This document shows, piece after piece, positions 47,788 to 58,315 of a DNA stretch of 64,000 nt. Under the pieces are notes generated by a model. It worked only from the letters and a program-made list of their open reading frames with translations. It was not told the origin of the DNA and did not search any database. The stretch is from the NCBI RefSeq assembly GCF_022539505.1, contig NC_061508.1, positions 340,579,484 through 340,643,483 on the forward strand. The letters run 5' to 3'. This DNA is from Lolium rigidum. Taxonomy: Eukaryota > Streptophyta > Magnoliopsida > Poales > Poaceae. How positions within the stretch are numbered: position 1 is the stretch's first letter; each line of letters begins with the position of its first letter. The translations under genes were made by a program, and so were the position numbers.

Positions 47788-48202
47788 TCTTCTCCGCCTC
47801 CCGGAACGGTCGCGCCTCGCCGTACGCGCTCGCCGCGCTGCTCGTCGCGTCCGCCTCCCTCCTCGCGCTCATCGCCTTCGGCGTCTTCTCGCTCCCCGTC
47901 TCCGCCCCCACCAACCTTGCCACCACCGGAGACACCGAGACCACCGGCTCCGGCACCGCCGAGGCCGCCGACGGCTCCTCCTCCCGCCACGCCCGCGGTC
48001 GCCGCGACCTCAGGTGAGCGATTGAGCGAGCCGAGGAAAAGTTTCACTTGGTAGTCTGCCTAGATTTGGTTCGATCTGAGCTGATCCGGCGGTCTCCGAT
48101 GTTGTTCGTTGGGTGCAGCGAGGGGCTCGGCGAGCGGGGCGCGCAGTGGACGGAGGTGGTCTCCTGGGAGCGCCCAGGGCGTTCGTCTACCACAACTTCC
48201 TG
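47788..48202 (+). pseudogene. Captured prolyl 4-hydroxylase 5' exons
   Basis: Exon 1 (about 47788-48013) encodes the N-terminal membrane anchor typical of plant P4H proteins (LLALIAFGVFSLPVSAP), then a Thr/Ser/Ala-rich stem. It ends at a GTGAGC donor. After an intron of about 105 bp, exon 2 (48119-48202) encodes EGLGERGAQWTEVVSWE and then, after a shift at a CCCAGG site, the FVYHNFL block. It ends at a GT. These are the first two exons of a Golgi/ER prolyl 4-hydroxylase, an enzyme that modifies cell-wall glycoproteins. The catalytic dioxygenase part is absent and no clear ATG remains. Non-functional gene fragment carried by the CACTA element. Confidence 0.75.
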
Positions 48203-48937
48203 GTACCAACGCACTGCCGCATTCTCTGCTTTCCATTCTGAAATCACAACCGCCACTCTGCTGCCATTGTTCATTCCTTCCTAGTGAATGCATGCGTGCT
48301 GTTATGTGTAAACACTAGTGCATTCTCGTGGGATCCATCCGTCCGGTATCATATCAACTTTCGGGCTGCCGAATTAGGTGTGTGCTACGACGGGGATAAA
48401 TATGCCCTTTGGGTGAAATGCCACGCCGGATCTTTCAGCTGGGAGCGGAGCCTATTGCTCATTTTCTCTGCTCGGTACTTAGGTATCATGCATTAGAAGC
48501 AGTAGTGTTGTAGGTTGTGCTTGGAGCTCATGTGCTGAATTGCCGATTGCGATGCGGGGCTAATGCAATGATTTAGAAACATAAGTGTGAACCTTCTTAG
48601 TCGGTATGCTATGATTTAGAAACATAAACATGATGCTCTATATTAATCTAGAAGATGGCAACGAGTAAGATAGTATATGTGTTATTGCAAGACAAATATG
48701 AAACGGGAATATCAAATTTGATTATTGGTGATTATGTTAACCGATGCTTTAAATAGCACCGCATTATCCTCGCTACTTCATTTTTAGTTGTTCTCTCGCT
48801 TGGTAATTGATTTTACCACTCTACTCTTCTCGCTAGAGTAAGAATACTAATCTATTAATTTCTCTCTCTGAACAAAACATATATTTTGATTTTGTAGTTC
48901 ATAATTTGACTTCTGTTTTTATTTGCATGTTATTTCA

Positions 48938-49367
48938 AGCTATCAATAAGTTATCCATTTATTCAGATACTACACAACAAAATGCAGAACTTAAGCATGG
49001 ACTGAGTGTAGAGAATGTCACCAACCTAGATAGGCAATTGGTGTTGATTTCTGAGATATTAGCTATGTGCTACTGTCCAGCGAGTAAGGTATAACTACGA
49101 TCTATGACCATATCTTTCAGTATTAATTCAATTTAGTGAGATTGAGTCTAAAAGAAGTATTCACCGTGTAGCTCTGTTTTACCCCTGTAGACACATGTTA
49201 TACTGTTTGAATTGCAATGTTTCCGCTTTAAAAGCGTATGTCTTGACCATTTGCTTTCCTTTTTTCTTGCTTATTACAGCTGAAATATTATCTAGGTCTA
49301 CAAAGCCGAATCCTTGAGCTTATACATTATAGTGAGAACAAAGCTCCTGCTGCCAAGCTCGGAAGGT
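48938..49367 (+). pseudogene. Two further exon-like pieces of an unknown gene
   Basis: 48938-49089 is preceded by a TTTCAAG acceptor and followed by GTATAA. It encodes an open 50-codon stretch (with LDRQLVLISEILAMCYCPASK). 49280-49367 is preceded by TTACAG and followed by GTGATT, and encodes a stretch with LGLQSRILELIHYSENK. Splice signals and phases fit consecutive exons. I do not recognise the protein, so it could be a second captured gene. A further open piece lies near 49837-49940. Confidence 0.4.
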
Positions 49368-50416
49368 GATTAATCTGAAGTTCTGAACTCTCAAGTATCT
49401 GCTTATATATAGTAAATACATGATTGATCTTCGCAGAATTCAAATGGAAAACCGTTATGTATGTTCTCCCATTTTTCTACATACAAGTAGCTTGATAAGT
49501 TCCTTCTTATTCTATGATGTGCTGAAACTTTAGGATCAACTAAATTAGATACCTTGATGAACGAAAATCATTGTATTTATATTATTCGATATATTTTACT
49601 TAGGAAAATTGCACTACTTATAATAAAGTATTCACTAGTACTACTTGGCATATTATTGTAGGAACACTAGGCAGATTTACCATGCTTACCTTCCATGAAG
49701 GCTACCACTAGGCAGATATACCATATGCTTCTTGCTGTAATTTGATGATATCATACATCGCATTCTGCAATCTGTAATCATCTTTCCATCCACACTTGAA
49801 TGCATTTACATGATGAACTTTCTCTTGTCTTGGCAGGGCAATCTGCGCACCTACGAGTGCATCGCGACGGCGTCCGGACCTTCAACTCGAGAGACGTGAC
49901 GTTCAAGATCAAGGATCTTTCACGAGTGGCGTCGGCGAGACGGCGTTGACTCCGGTGACCAGCCGCTGCAATATATGTCTGCGTTGGGCGTGGTTGGTGG
50001 CTGCTATGCGATACTAGCCATGACCGTCTCGGTTGTTCCATGTGACAATATTCTTGTATTGAGGATTCTTGTATATTCTTGTGTATATTCAAACAATTGA
50101 AAATGCGTCTAGTGGGTACACCTAGTTTTTGTGTATATTCTTGTATATATTGTGTATATTCTGCATATTTTGTGTAATTCGAGCATTTTTTTTTGCTCCT
50201 GCTTAATGGTACCCCCGGCGGATTGGAAAGCGCCGGCGGTAAGTATTACACCCGGCGGATTGGTTGGGGGCGCCGGTGGTAAGCTCGGTTACCCCTGGCG
50301 GTTTCGGAAGCGCCGGCGGTAGGCCATTACCACCGGCGAGGTTATCGCCGGCGAATACGAAAGTGCCGGCGGTAAGCCTTTTTAGTGTGCCGGTGGTAAG
50401 CCTTTTCCTAGTAGTG

Positions 50417-51533
50417 TATCAACTCACGTCGGGTCCTTTCGACCTCATGATGAGCTTCAACGATCTTGTCCTCCCAATGCTTTCGAAGTTCCTTGACCTT
50501 TGCCAGTCCTTCGTCCACCTCCTGCTCGCGCTGGATGAAGTCTTCCACAAAAACTGCGGCGTGCTTCCTTTCCTCCAGCATAGCGGCTGCGGTGTCTTTA
50601 AACTTTTTGGCTGTGGCCAGCAGCTCCAGTCTCTTAGCATCTAATGCTTCTACGTATTCGGGAGTGATGGGTTTGTTAAGAATATCCGAGCAATAAACCG
50701 CATCCATGCCTGCTTGTGCAACCATCTCTTCAGGCGACATGAGGTCCTCCGAGGAAGAATCCTTGCGGGGTCGCTCCCGCGACATCGGAGATCCCCGATG
50801 GGATGGCTGGGGGTCGGATTGGGTGGCTGCCTCTTCCGATCCATGTTCTCCCGGCCGCCGCTACAGTCGCAAGTACCTGCTTTGGCTGGGCGGAGTCTAC
50901 TTCAGGCTGATCACCGTATCCATATTCCTTCACCTTGCGATCGAACTCTTCAGTGTCCATGGATTGGGTATCTCCGGATATTGGGCTTAGGTTGCCCAAA
51001 ATCGACTCTTCAACCGGAGCTCTGCTTTCTCCGACAGCCTCTTGCTGATCCGGAGCAGCGTTGTTTTCCGGGGCCACAACCTGCTCGGGACCGGCTCCGG
51101 CTTCTTGAGGGGCGGTTCCGGCGGTATGAGCCAAGAAGTGCACGAAGTGACACCTTTGCTTCTCTAACACCTGGGAGACCCATGCGGATCTGCATTGGTC
51201 TTCCACCTTTATTTCCTGCTCAGGGGTGGATTGGGTGGGTTTTGACTTTTTCAGATCTAAGGCGGAATCTTCGCTAGGAAGTTCCTGCGTCTCAGATCGG
51301 ATCTTTGCGACTGCGTCCCGCTCAGCGGCGGTCGCGTCAGCGCTACTTACCAGCGGGTTTCCATCGGAATCGACGGTTTCCCCGATGAAGATGTGTATGC
51401 CGCCAACTGGGACGATGGAGAGCTTGACAGGGTCGGTTTTAGCCGGAATCCAGCACTCATCCGGAGGGACGATCGGCAGATTTCCGGCGTAAAGGACACG
51501 CCCCACAACGATGGTGTCGTCGTAGCTTCCCAT
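50417..51533 (-). CDS. Gag-like N-terminal ORF, one frameshift, truncated
   Basis: A start at MGSYDDT (51533) lies 40 bp after the primer site. The N-terminal part is a conserved block (VGRVLYAGNLPIVPP, then PVKLSIVPVGGIHIFIGE). It is followed by a charged linker rich in Glu, Pro and Gln, then after a shift near 50850 a helical, coiled-coil-like part (50785-50417) with alternating Glu/Lys. This resembles the 5' ORF of some grass Gypsy elements; the capsid domain itself is not reached. It ends at the CACTA border. Confidence 0.5.
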
Positions 51534-51597
51534 GGCGGAACCCTCCCGGTTCCGGCCTCCGGACGCCGCGAGCCCCACGGTGGGCGCCAACCGTCGT

Positions 51598-52149
51598 TGC
51601 CTGATCGACGGTGCCTCGGAGGAGGGATCCTCACGAGGGGAGAAGAAGTAGGGGCCATAGGGAGGAGTTCACACGGGACGGTGGTACGCGATTTACCCAG
51701 CTTCGGAACACCCGCACGATGACAGGGCCTACTCGTCGCTTGTTTGGAATTATCCGGGCGCTTTCGCGTTGTTACAATGAGTTGTGGTTGTGCCTCTAGG
51801 GCTCCCAGGATCCGGCTTATAAAGGTGCACGGATCTAGGGTTTACATGGAGAGTCCTACCCGGATACAGGTTTCCTAACTACGGTACAATGTCTTGCCGT
51901 GTACGTCAAGGATCCGCCTCCTCTATACGTCGTCCCGGATCCGGGTTCCTACCGGGCCTTCATGGATCCGGGTTCCTCCAAAGGTCGGTCGGATCCGGCT
52001 CCTCGCTCCGGGCCGGACATCTTCCGTCGGGATCAACGACAGACTCGGGCCGCCCGATGGGCCACATGCCTCATCACCATCTGTGGGCCACCCGGGCTTG
52101 CCGGATCTAGGCACTGTCGATGGTACACCCATGAAGTATACCCACAACA
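51598..52149 (-). repeat. 5' LTR of the truncated minus-strand Gypsy element
   Basis: TG...CA ends on the minus strand. It carries many 'ggatccgg'-type motifs. A TATA-like 'cttataaagg' lies near 51820. Confidence 0.6.
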
Positions 52150-52360
52150 ACAATCATCTAGCTTAAGACTTTGGTCTGTATTTACTTAAAAAATATTGTT
52201 GCTTGCGGCTGTGAGGACAATGGTTGGACCATTAGGCTCTTGGCACCTCTGGATTTAGGGGCAAGAGTATTTACGGATATGCTACTAACAAATCTCTTGT
52301 ATCTATTTTATTTATCATACATATGATGAGGACATCCCTACCTCACTACTACCTCCGTCA

Positions 52361-52560
52361 TTGCAAGTTGAAGATGATCCTACTGTGAAGCTCAAGTCCA
52401 ATGAAGTTAGGATTGGACCAATGATACGAGCTCGTGCGAAGCTACTTAAACAACAGGTGAACTTGTTCCTAAACGATACTTTGATTGATGAGAACTTTAT
52501 ACTGCCTAAGTGCTATTACTTATGTATGATCAGGTATGAGGAGGGAGCAAGCATCGCACG
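52361..52560 (+). pseudogene. Gypsy polyprotein C-terminal end
   Basis: The open frame from 52361 encodes a short end block (VRIGPMIRARAKLLKQQVN, then LPKCYYLCMIRYEEG). This is typical for the end of grass Gypsy polyproteins that finish with a 'GPITRARAK' motif. The frame stays open to 52870 through Pro/Gly/Thr-rich sequence that is probably already LTR. Upstream polymerase parts are absent. The sequence to its left (52150-52360) shows nothing else. Confidence 0.55.
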
Positions 52561-52569
52561 AGGAGGAGA

Positions 52570-53393
52570 GGAGCAGCTGGACCAGAAGATGGACGTGAAG
52601 CTGGACATGGAGCGGGACATGAAGACATCCCATGGACGCGCGAGGGAGGAGCGGGAGGCATGCGCGAGAGGGGAAGCTGAAGTTCAGGCCGGTGCCAGAT
52701 CCGGTCCGACCGGCCGTGCCACCGGACCATCCGGTCCCAGGCCTGGTCCGACCGGATCCTGCGCCGGGTTCGTCCGGTTTCAACCGGCCGCGGCGCTTGT
52801 GCCATCCGGGCACTATCCAGTAAGCCCGGGAGCCTCACCCGGTCACCACCCGGTGCCAGGCCCGGTCTGAACCGGACCGGCCGGTCCCAGACCCGGTCAA
52901 CCGGCCGCCAGACCGGCCGACTCCAAGTCTGTCTCGACCAGATCTATTCTGGGTCGGTTATTTTCGTACTTTTTTGACCTGATGTCGTCCTGGACGCCTA
53001 TATAAGTCCATAGGACGCCCCCAAAGTTGCTTTAGACCACGTTTAAGATAAACCCTAGTTCTTAGTTGTTTGCTTTAGCAAAACTATTGAATCCCTACAC
53101 CATATTGCTTGATATTGTGTAGATCTGAAAGTCTTGTGTAATCTGTTGTTCCATTGGGAATTAGAAGGTTGCAACTTACCGCTTCGTGGTCGGCGGCTAC
53201 GTGCGCAAGTGTGTGGAGTTGCGAATATCTTGCAGGGTTGAGAGCTGTTGCATTGGCGACGGGGACCAATCGAGAGATCTCGTTGCATCATACAAGTTAT
53301 CATCCACTACATCGTCGTGTTTCTCCGCTGCTATCACCCCGTGATCATCATCACCACCGTTGCTTACTGATAAGATCGGGCCACCCCATATCA
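52570..53393 (+). repeat. Gypsy LTR, plus orientation (left edge uncertain)
   Basis: The right edge is set by the primer site that follows (53397). The left edge is estimated after a purine tract near 52558-52575. It contains 'ccggtcc' repeats and a TATATAA box (52997-53003). Only one copy is in the window. Confidence 0.5.
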
Positions 53394-53396
53394 TCT

Positions 53397-53406
53397 TGGT
53401 ATCAGA
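53397..53406 (+). other. Primer binding site, initiator tRNA-Met type
   Basis: TGGTATCAGA, three bases after the putative LTR end. It belongs to the plus-strand Gypsy element whose gag begins at 62499. Confidence 0.65.
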
Positions 53407-54109
53407 TTTCCAGTTTTCCTCGGTAAGCCATCCACAATCCACCCCATAGTTGAGTTGTGAGTGTTTTCCTATCCAGAAAAAGCCAAAAATATTAGGGTTA
53501 GGGTTTGCCATAGCCTTAGATTGCACTAATTTCGAGTTTTAGTTGCTTTTCGTAGTTGTTTTTGTGTATCTTTTTCTTACATCTAGTATTGTTAGGTTTT
53601 GAGTCTCTATTATCATCTAGTTTCAGTTTTGTTTCTCCGAGTCCACATAGCGTACAGTGTGCTTGTTCCCAACCATAGACACAACCTATCGATATAAAGT
53701 GACTAGGAACTTCCCCAGAAGAGACTAGTTTTACCGCTCGACAGGCTGCTCCTTAGGGTTTTGGGTGCTTTGCATATCTTGTTGGCCGTGTTATTAAGGA
53801 GTTGAGTGATATATAAAAAAACAGAAAATTGAAAAGAAGCAAAAAGGGCTACATAGCTGCGTTATAAAAGAAAAATCCAAAAAGAAAAAGTGAAGTGCTA
53901 GAAGAATCAAGTGAAGGCCTAAGTTTACTTTACTGCACCCGTAGTTGAGCAATCTTGTGCCTGTCTCGTTGAGCTTTGCTAGCGTCTATCTAGTGCATTG
54001 CAACCTTTTCTACATATATTGCATTGCCACATTTATCGCCTTGTGTGAGTATCATTGGTTGTCTACGGTTAGCGCTAGAGCTTGTTATTGGTGCAAATAG
54101 GTAGCCTAC
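53407..54109 (+). other. Leader of the plus-strand Gypsy element, first part
   Basis: Untranslated sequence between the primer site and gag. It continues at 62289-62498 after the nested element. Together it is about 0.9 kb, a normal length for a Gypsy leader. The last five bases CCTAC are the target duplication of the nested element. Confidence 0.6.
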
Positions 54110-55711
54110 TGATGGCGTGTATTTCACACGTTCGTTGGGCAACCCCAAGAGGAAGGTATGATGCGCACAGCAGCAAGTTTTCCCTCAGAAAGAAACCAAG
54201 GTTTATCGAACCAGGAGGAGCCAAGAAGCACGTTCAAGGTTGATGGCGGCGAGATGTAGTGCGGCGCAACACCGGGGATTCCGGCGCCAACGTGGAACCC
54301 GCACAACACAACCAAAGTACTTTGCCCCAACGAAACGAGTGAGGTTGTCAATCTCACCGGCTTGCTGTAACAAAGGATTAACCGTATTGTGTGGAAGATG
54401 ATTGTTTGCAGAGAAAACAGTAAAAACAAGTATTGCAGTAGATTGTATTTCGAGTAAAGAGAATTGGACCGGGGTCCACAGTTCACTAGAGGTGTCTCTC
54501 CCATAAGACGAACAAGCATGTTGGGTGAACAAATTACGGTTGGGCAATTGACAAATAAAGAGAGCATGACAATGCACATACATATTATGATGAATATAGT
54601 GAGATTTAATTGGGCATTACGACAAAGTACATAGACCGCCATCCAACTGCATCTATGCCTAAAAAGTCCACCTTCGAGGTTATCATCCGAACCCCCTCCG
54701 GTATTAAGTTGCAAAGCAACAGACAATTGCATTAAGTATGGTGCGTAATGTAATCAACAACTACATCCTTAGACATAGCATCAATGTTTTATCCCTAGTG
54801 GCAACAGCACAACACAACCTTAGAACTTTCGTCACTCGTCCCGAGTGTCAATGCGAGCATGAACCCACTATCGAGCATAAGTACTCCCTCTTGGAGTTAA
54901 AAGCATCTACTTGGCCAGAGAATCTACTAATAACGGAGAGCATGCAAGATCTTAAACAACACATAAGCATAACTTTGATAATCAACATAACAAGTATTCT
55001 CTATTCATCGGATCCCAACAAACGCAACATATAGAATTACATATAGATGATCTTGATCATGATAGGCAGCTCACAAGATCCGACAATGATAGCACAATGG
55101 GGAGAAGACAACCATCTAGCTACTGCTATGGACCCATAGTCCAGGGGTAGACTACTCACTCATCACTCCGGAGGCGACCATGGCGGTGTAGAGTCCTCCG
55201 GGAGATGATTCCCCTCTCCGGCAGGGTGCCGGAGGCGATCTCCGGGATCCCCCGAGATGGGATCGGCGGCGACGGCGTCTCGGTAAGGTTTTCCGTATCG
55301 TGGCTCTCGGTACCGGGGGTTTCGTCACGGAGGCTTTAAGTAGGCGGAAGGGTAGGTCAAGAGGCGGCACGAGGGCCCCACACCACGGGGCCGCGCGGCC
55401 AAGGGGGGGCCGCGCCGCCCTAGGGTGTGGCCCCTCGTGGCCCCTCTTCGTCTCGTCTTCGGTCTTCCGGAAGCTTCGTGAGAAAATAGGCCTCCGGGCT
55501 TTTATTTCGTCCAATTCCGAGAATATTTCTTTACTAGGATTTCTGAAACCAAAAACAGCGAGAAAACAGACAATCGGCACTTCGGCATCTTGTTAATAGG
55601 TTAGTTCCGGAAAATGCACGAATATGACATAAAGTGTGCATAAAACATGTAGATAACATCAATAATGTGGCATGGAACACAAGAAATTATCGATACGTTG
55701 GAGACGTATCG
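54110..55711 (-). repeat. 3' LTR of the nested element
   Basis: 1602 bp. The last base differs from the partner (G instead of A at 55711). Confidence 0.93.
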
Positions 55712-57595
55712 GCATCCCCAAGCTTAGTTCTGCTCGTCCCGAGCGGGTAAAACGATAACAAAGATAATTTCCGGAGTGACATGCCATCATAATCTTGATC
55801 ATACTATTTGTAAAGCATATGTAAAGAATGCAGCGATCAAAACAATGTGTATGACATGAGTAAACAAGTGAATCATAAAGCAAAGACTTTTCATGAATAG
55901 CACTTCAAGACAAGCATCAATAAGTCTTGCATAAGAGTTAACTCATAAAGCAATAATTCAAAGTAAAGGTATTGAAGCAACACAAAAGAAGATTAAGTTT
56001 CAGCGGTTGCTTTCAACTTGTAACATGTATATCTCATGGATATTGTCAACATAGAGTAATATAATAAGTGCAATAAGCAAGTATGTAGGAATCAATGCAC
56101 AGTTCACACAAGTGTTTGCTTCTTGAGGTGGAGAGAAATAGGTGAACTGACTCAACATTGAAAGTAAAAGAATGGTCCTCATAGAGGAAAAGCATCGATT
56201 GCTATATTTGTGCTAGAGCTTTGATTTTGAAAACATGAAACAATTTTGTCAACGGTAGTAATAAAGCATATGCATCATGTAAATTATATCTTATAAGTTG
56301 CAAGCCTCATGCATAGTGTACTAATAGTGCTCGCACCTTGTCCTAATTAGCTTGGACTACCTGGATTATCACCGCAATACATATGCTTTAACCAAGTTTC
56401 ACAAAGGGGTACCTCTATGCCGCCTGTACAAAGGTCTAAGGAGAAAGCTCGCATTTGGATTTCTCGCTTTTGATTATTCTCGACTTAGACATCCATACCG
56501 GGACAACATAGACAACAGATAATGGACTCCTCTTTTAATGCTTTAAGCATTTGACAACAATTAATTCTTTTCTCATTAGAGATTTGAGGATGTTTGTCCA
56601 AAACTGAAACTTCCACCATGAATCATGGCTTTAGTTAGCGGCCCAATGTTCTTCTCTCACAATATGCATGCTCAAACCATTCAACTCGGTGTAGATCGCC
56701 CTTACTTCGGACAAGACGAACATGCATAGCAACTCACATGAAATTCAACAATGAGTTGATGGCGTTCCCCAGTAAACATGGTTATCGCACAACAAGCAAC
56801 TTAATAAGAGATAAAGTGCATAATTACATATTCAATACCACAATAGTTTTTAGGCTATTTGTCCCATGAGCTATATATTGCAAAGGTAAATGATGGAATT
56901 TTAAAGGTAGCACTCAAGCAATTTACTTTGGAATGGCGGGAAAATACCATGTAGTATAGGTAGGTATGGTGGACACAAATGGCATAGTGGTTGGCTCAAG
57001 TATTTTGGATGCATGAGAAGTATTCCCTCTCGATACAAGGTTTAGGCTAGCAAGGCTTATTTGAAACAAACACAAGGATGAACCGGTGCAGCAAAACTCA
57101 CATAAAAGACATATTGAAAACATTATAAGACTCTACACCGTCTTCCTTGTTGTTCAAACTCAAAACTAGAAATTATCTAGACCTTAGAGAAACCAAATAT
57201 GCAAACCAAATTTTAGCATGCTCTATGTATTTCTTCATTAATAGGTGCAAAGCATATGATGCAAGAGCTTAAACATGAGCACAACAATTGCCAAGTATCA
57301 CATTACCCAAGACATTTATAGCAATTACTACATGTATCATTTTCCAATTCCAACCATATAACAATTTAACGAAGGAGAAACTTCGCCATGAATACTATGA
57401 GTAGAAACCAAGGACATATTTGTCCATATGCTACAGCGGAGTGTGTATCTCTCCCATAAAGTGAATGCTAGGATCCATTTTGTTCAAACAAAACAAAAAT
57501 AAAAACAAACCGACGCTCCAAGAAAAAGCACATAAGATGTGGCCGAATAAAAATGTAGTTTCGGGGGAGGAACCCGATAATTTGTTGATGAAGAA

Positions 57596-57616
57596 GGGGA
57601 TGCCTTGGGCATCCCC
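57596..57616 (-). repeat. Conserved hairpin of the Gypsy 3' region
   Basis: Perfect 9-bp arms GGGGATGCC/GGCATCCCC with a TTG loop. A second AAGCTTGGGGATGC motif lies at about 57669-57682 on the minus strand. Confidence 0.6.
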
Positions 57617-58315
57617 AAGCTTAGACGCTTGAGTCTTCTTGATATATGCAGGGGTGAACCACCGGGTGCATCCCCAAGCTTAGAGCTTTCACTCTCCTTG
57701 ATCATGTTGCATCATACTCCTCTCTTGATCCTTGAAAACTTCCTCCACACCAAACTCGAAACAACTCATTAGAGGGTTAGTGCACAATATAAATTGACAT
57801 ATTCAGAGGTGACACAATCATTCTTAACACTTCTGGACATTGCATAATGCTACTGGACATTAGTGGATCAAAGAAATTCATCCAACATAGCGAAAGAGGC
57901 AATGCGAAATAAAAGGCAGAATCTGTCAAAACAGAACAGTTCGTATTGACGAATTTTAAAATGGCACCAGACTTGCTCAAACGAAAATGCTCAAATTGAA
58001 TGAAAGTTGCGTACATATCTGAGGATCATGCTCGTAAATTGGCGTAATTTTCTGAGCTACCTACAGGGAGGTGGACCCAGATTCGTGACAGCAAAGAAAT
58101 CTGGAACTGCGCAGTAATCCAAATCTAGTACTTACTTTTCTATCAACGGCTTAACTTGGCACAACAAAACTCAAAACTAAGATAAGGAGAGGTTGCTACA
58201 GTAGTAAACAACTTCCAAGACACAAAATAAAAACAAAGTACTGTAGGTAAAAACATGGGTTGTCTCCCATAAGCGCTTTTCTTTAACGCCTTTCAGCTAG
58301 GCGCGAAAGTGTGTA

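Larger units (their letters stand above)
47367..50416. mobile_element. CACTA element 3 with captured gene pieces
   Basis: The left end reads ACTACTAGGAAAAGGCTTA (the first C is in the gap). The right end is TAAGCCTTTTCCTAGTAGTG, ending at 50416. The right flank is TAT; the left flank is unknown. Subterminal 'taccgccggcg/cgccggcggtaa' motifs repeat at both ends. There is no transposase. The centre carries exons with intact splice sites from at least one host gene. Confidence 0.88.
50417..52149 (-). mobile_element. 5' part of a minus-strand Gypsy element (LTR, primer site, gag)
   Basis: A 552-bp LTR (51598-52149, minus strand TGTTGTGGG...AGGCA) is followed by a TTGGCGCCCACCGTGGGGC primer-site region (51572-51590) and a gag-like ORF. 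Sequence is cut at 50417 by the end of CACTA element 3. No 3' LTR was found in the window; beyond the CACTA element lies a gap. The CACTA element either inserted here or marks a deletion or misjoin. Confidence 0.7.
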
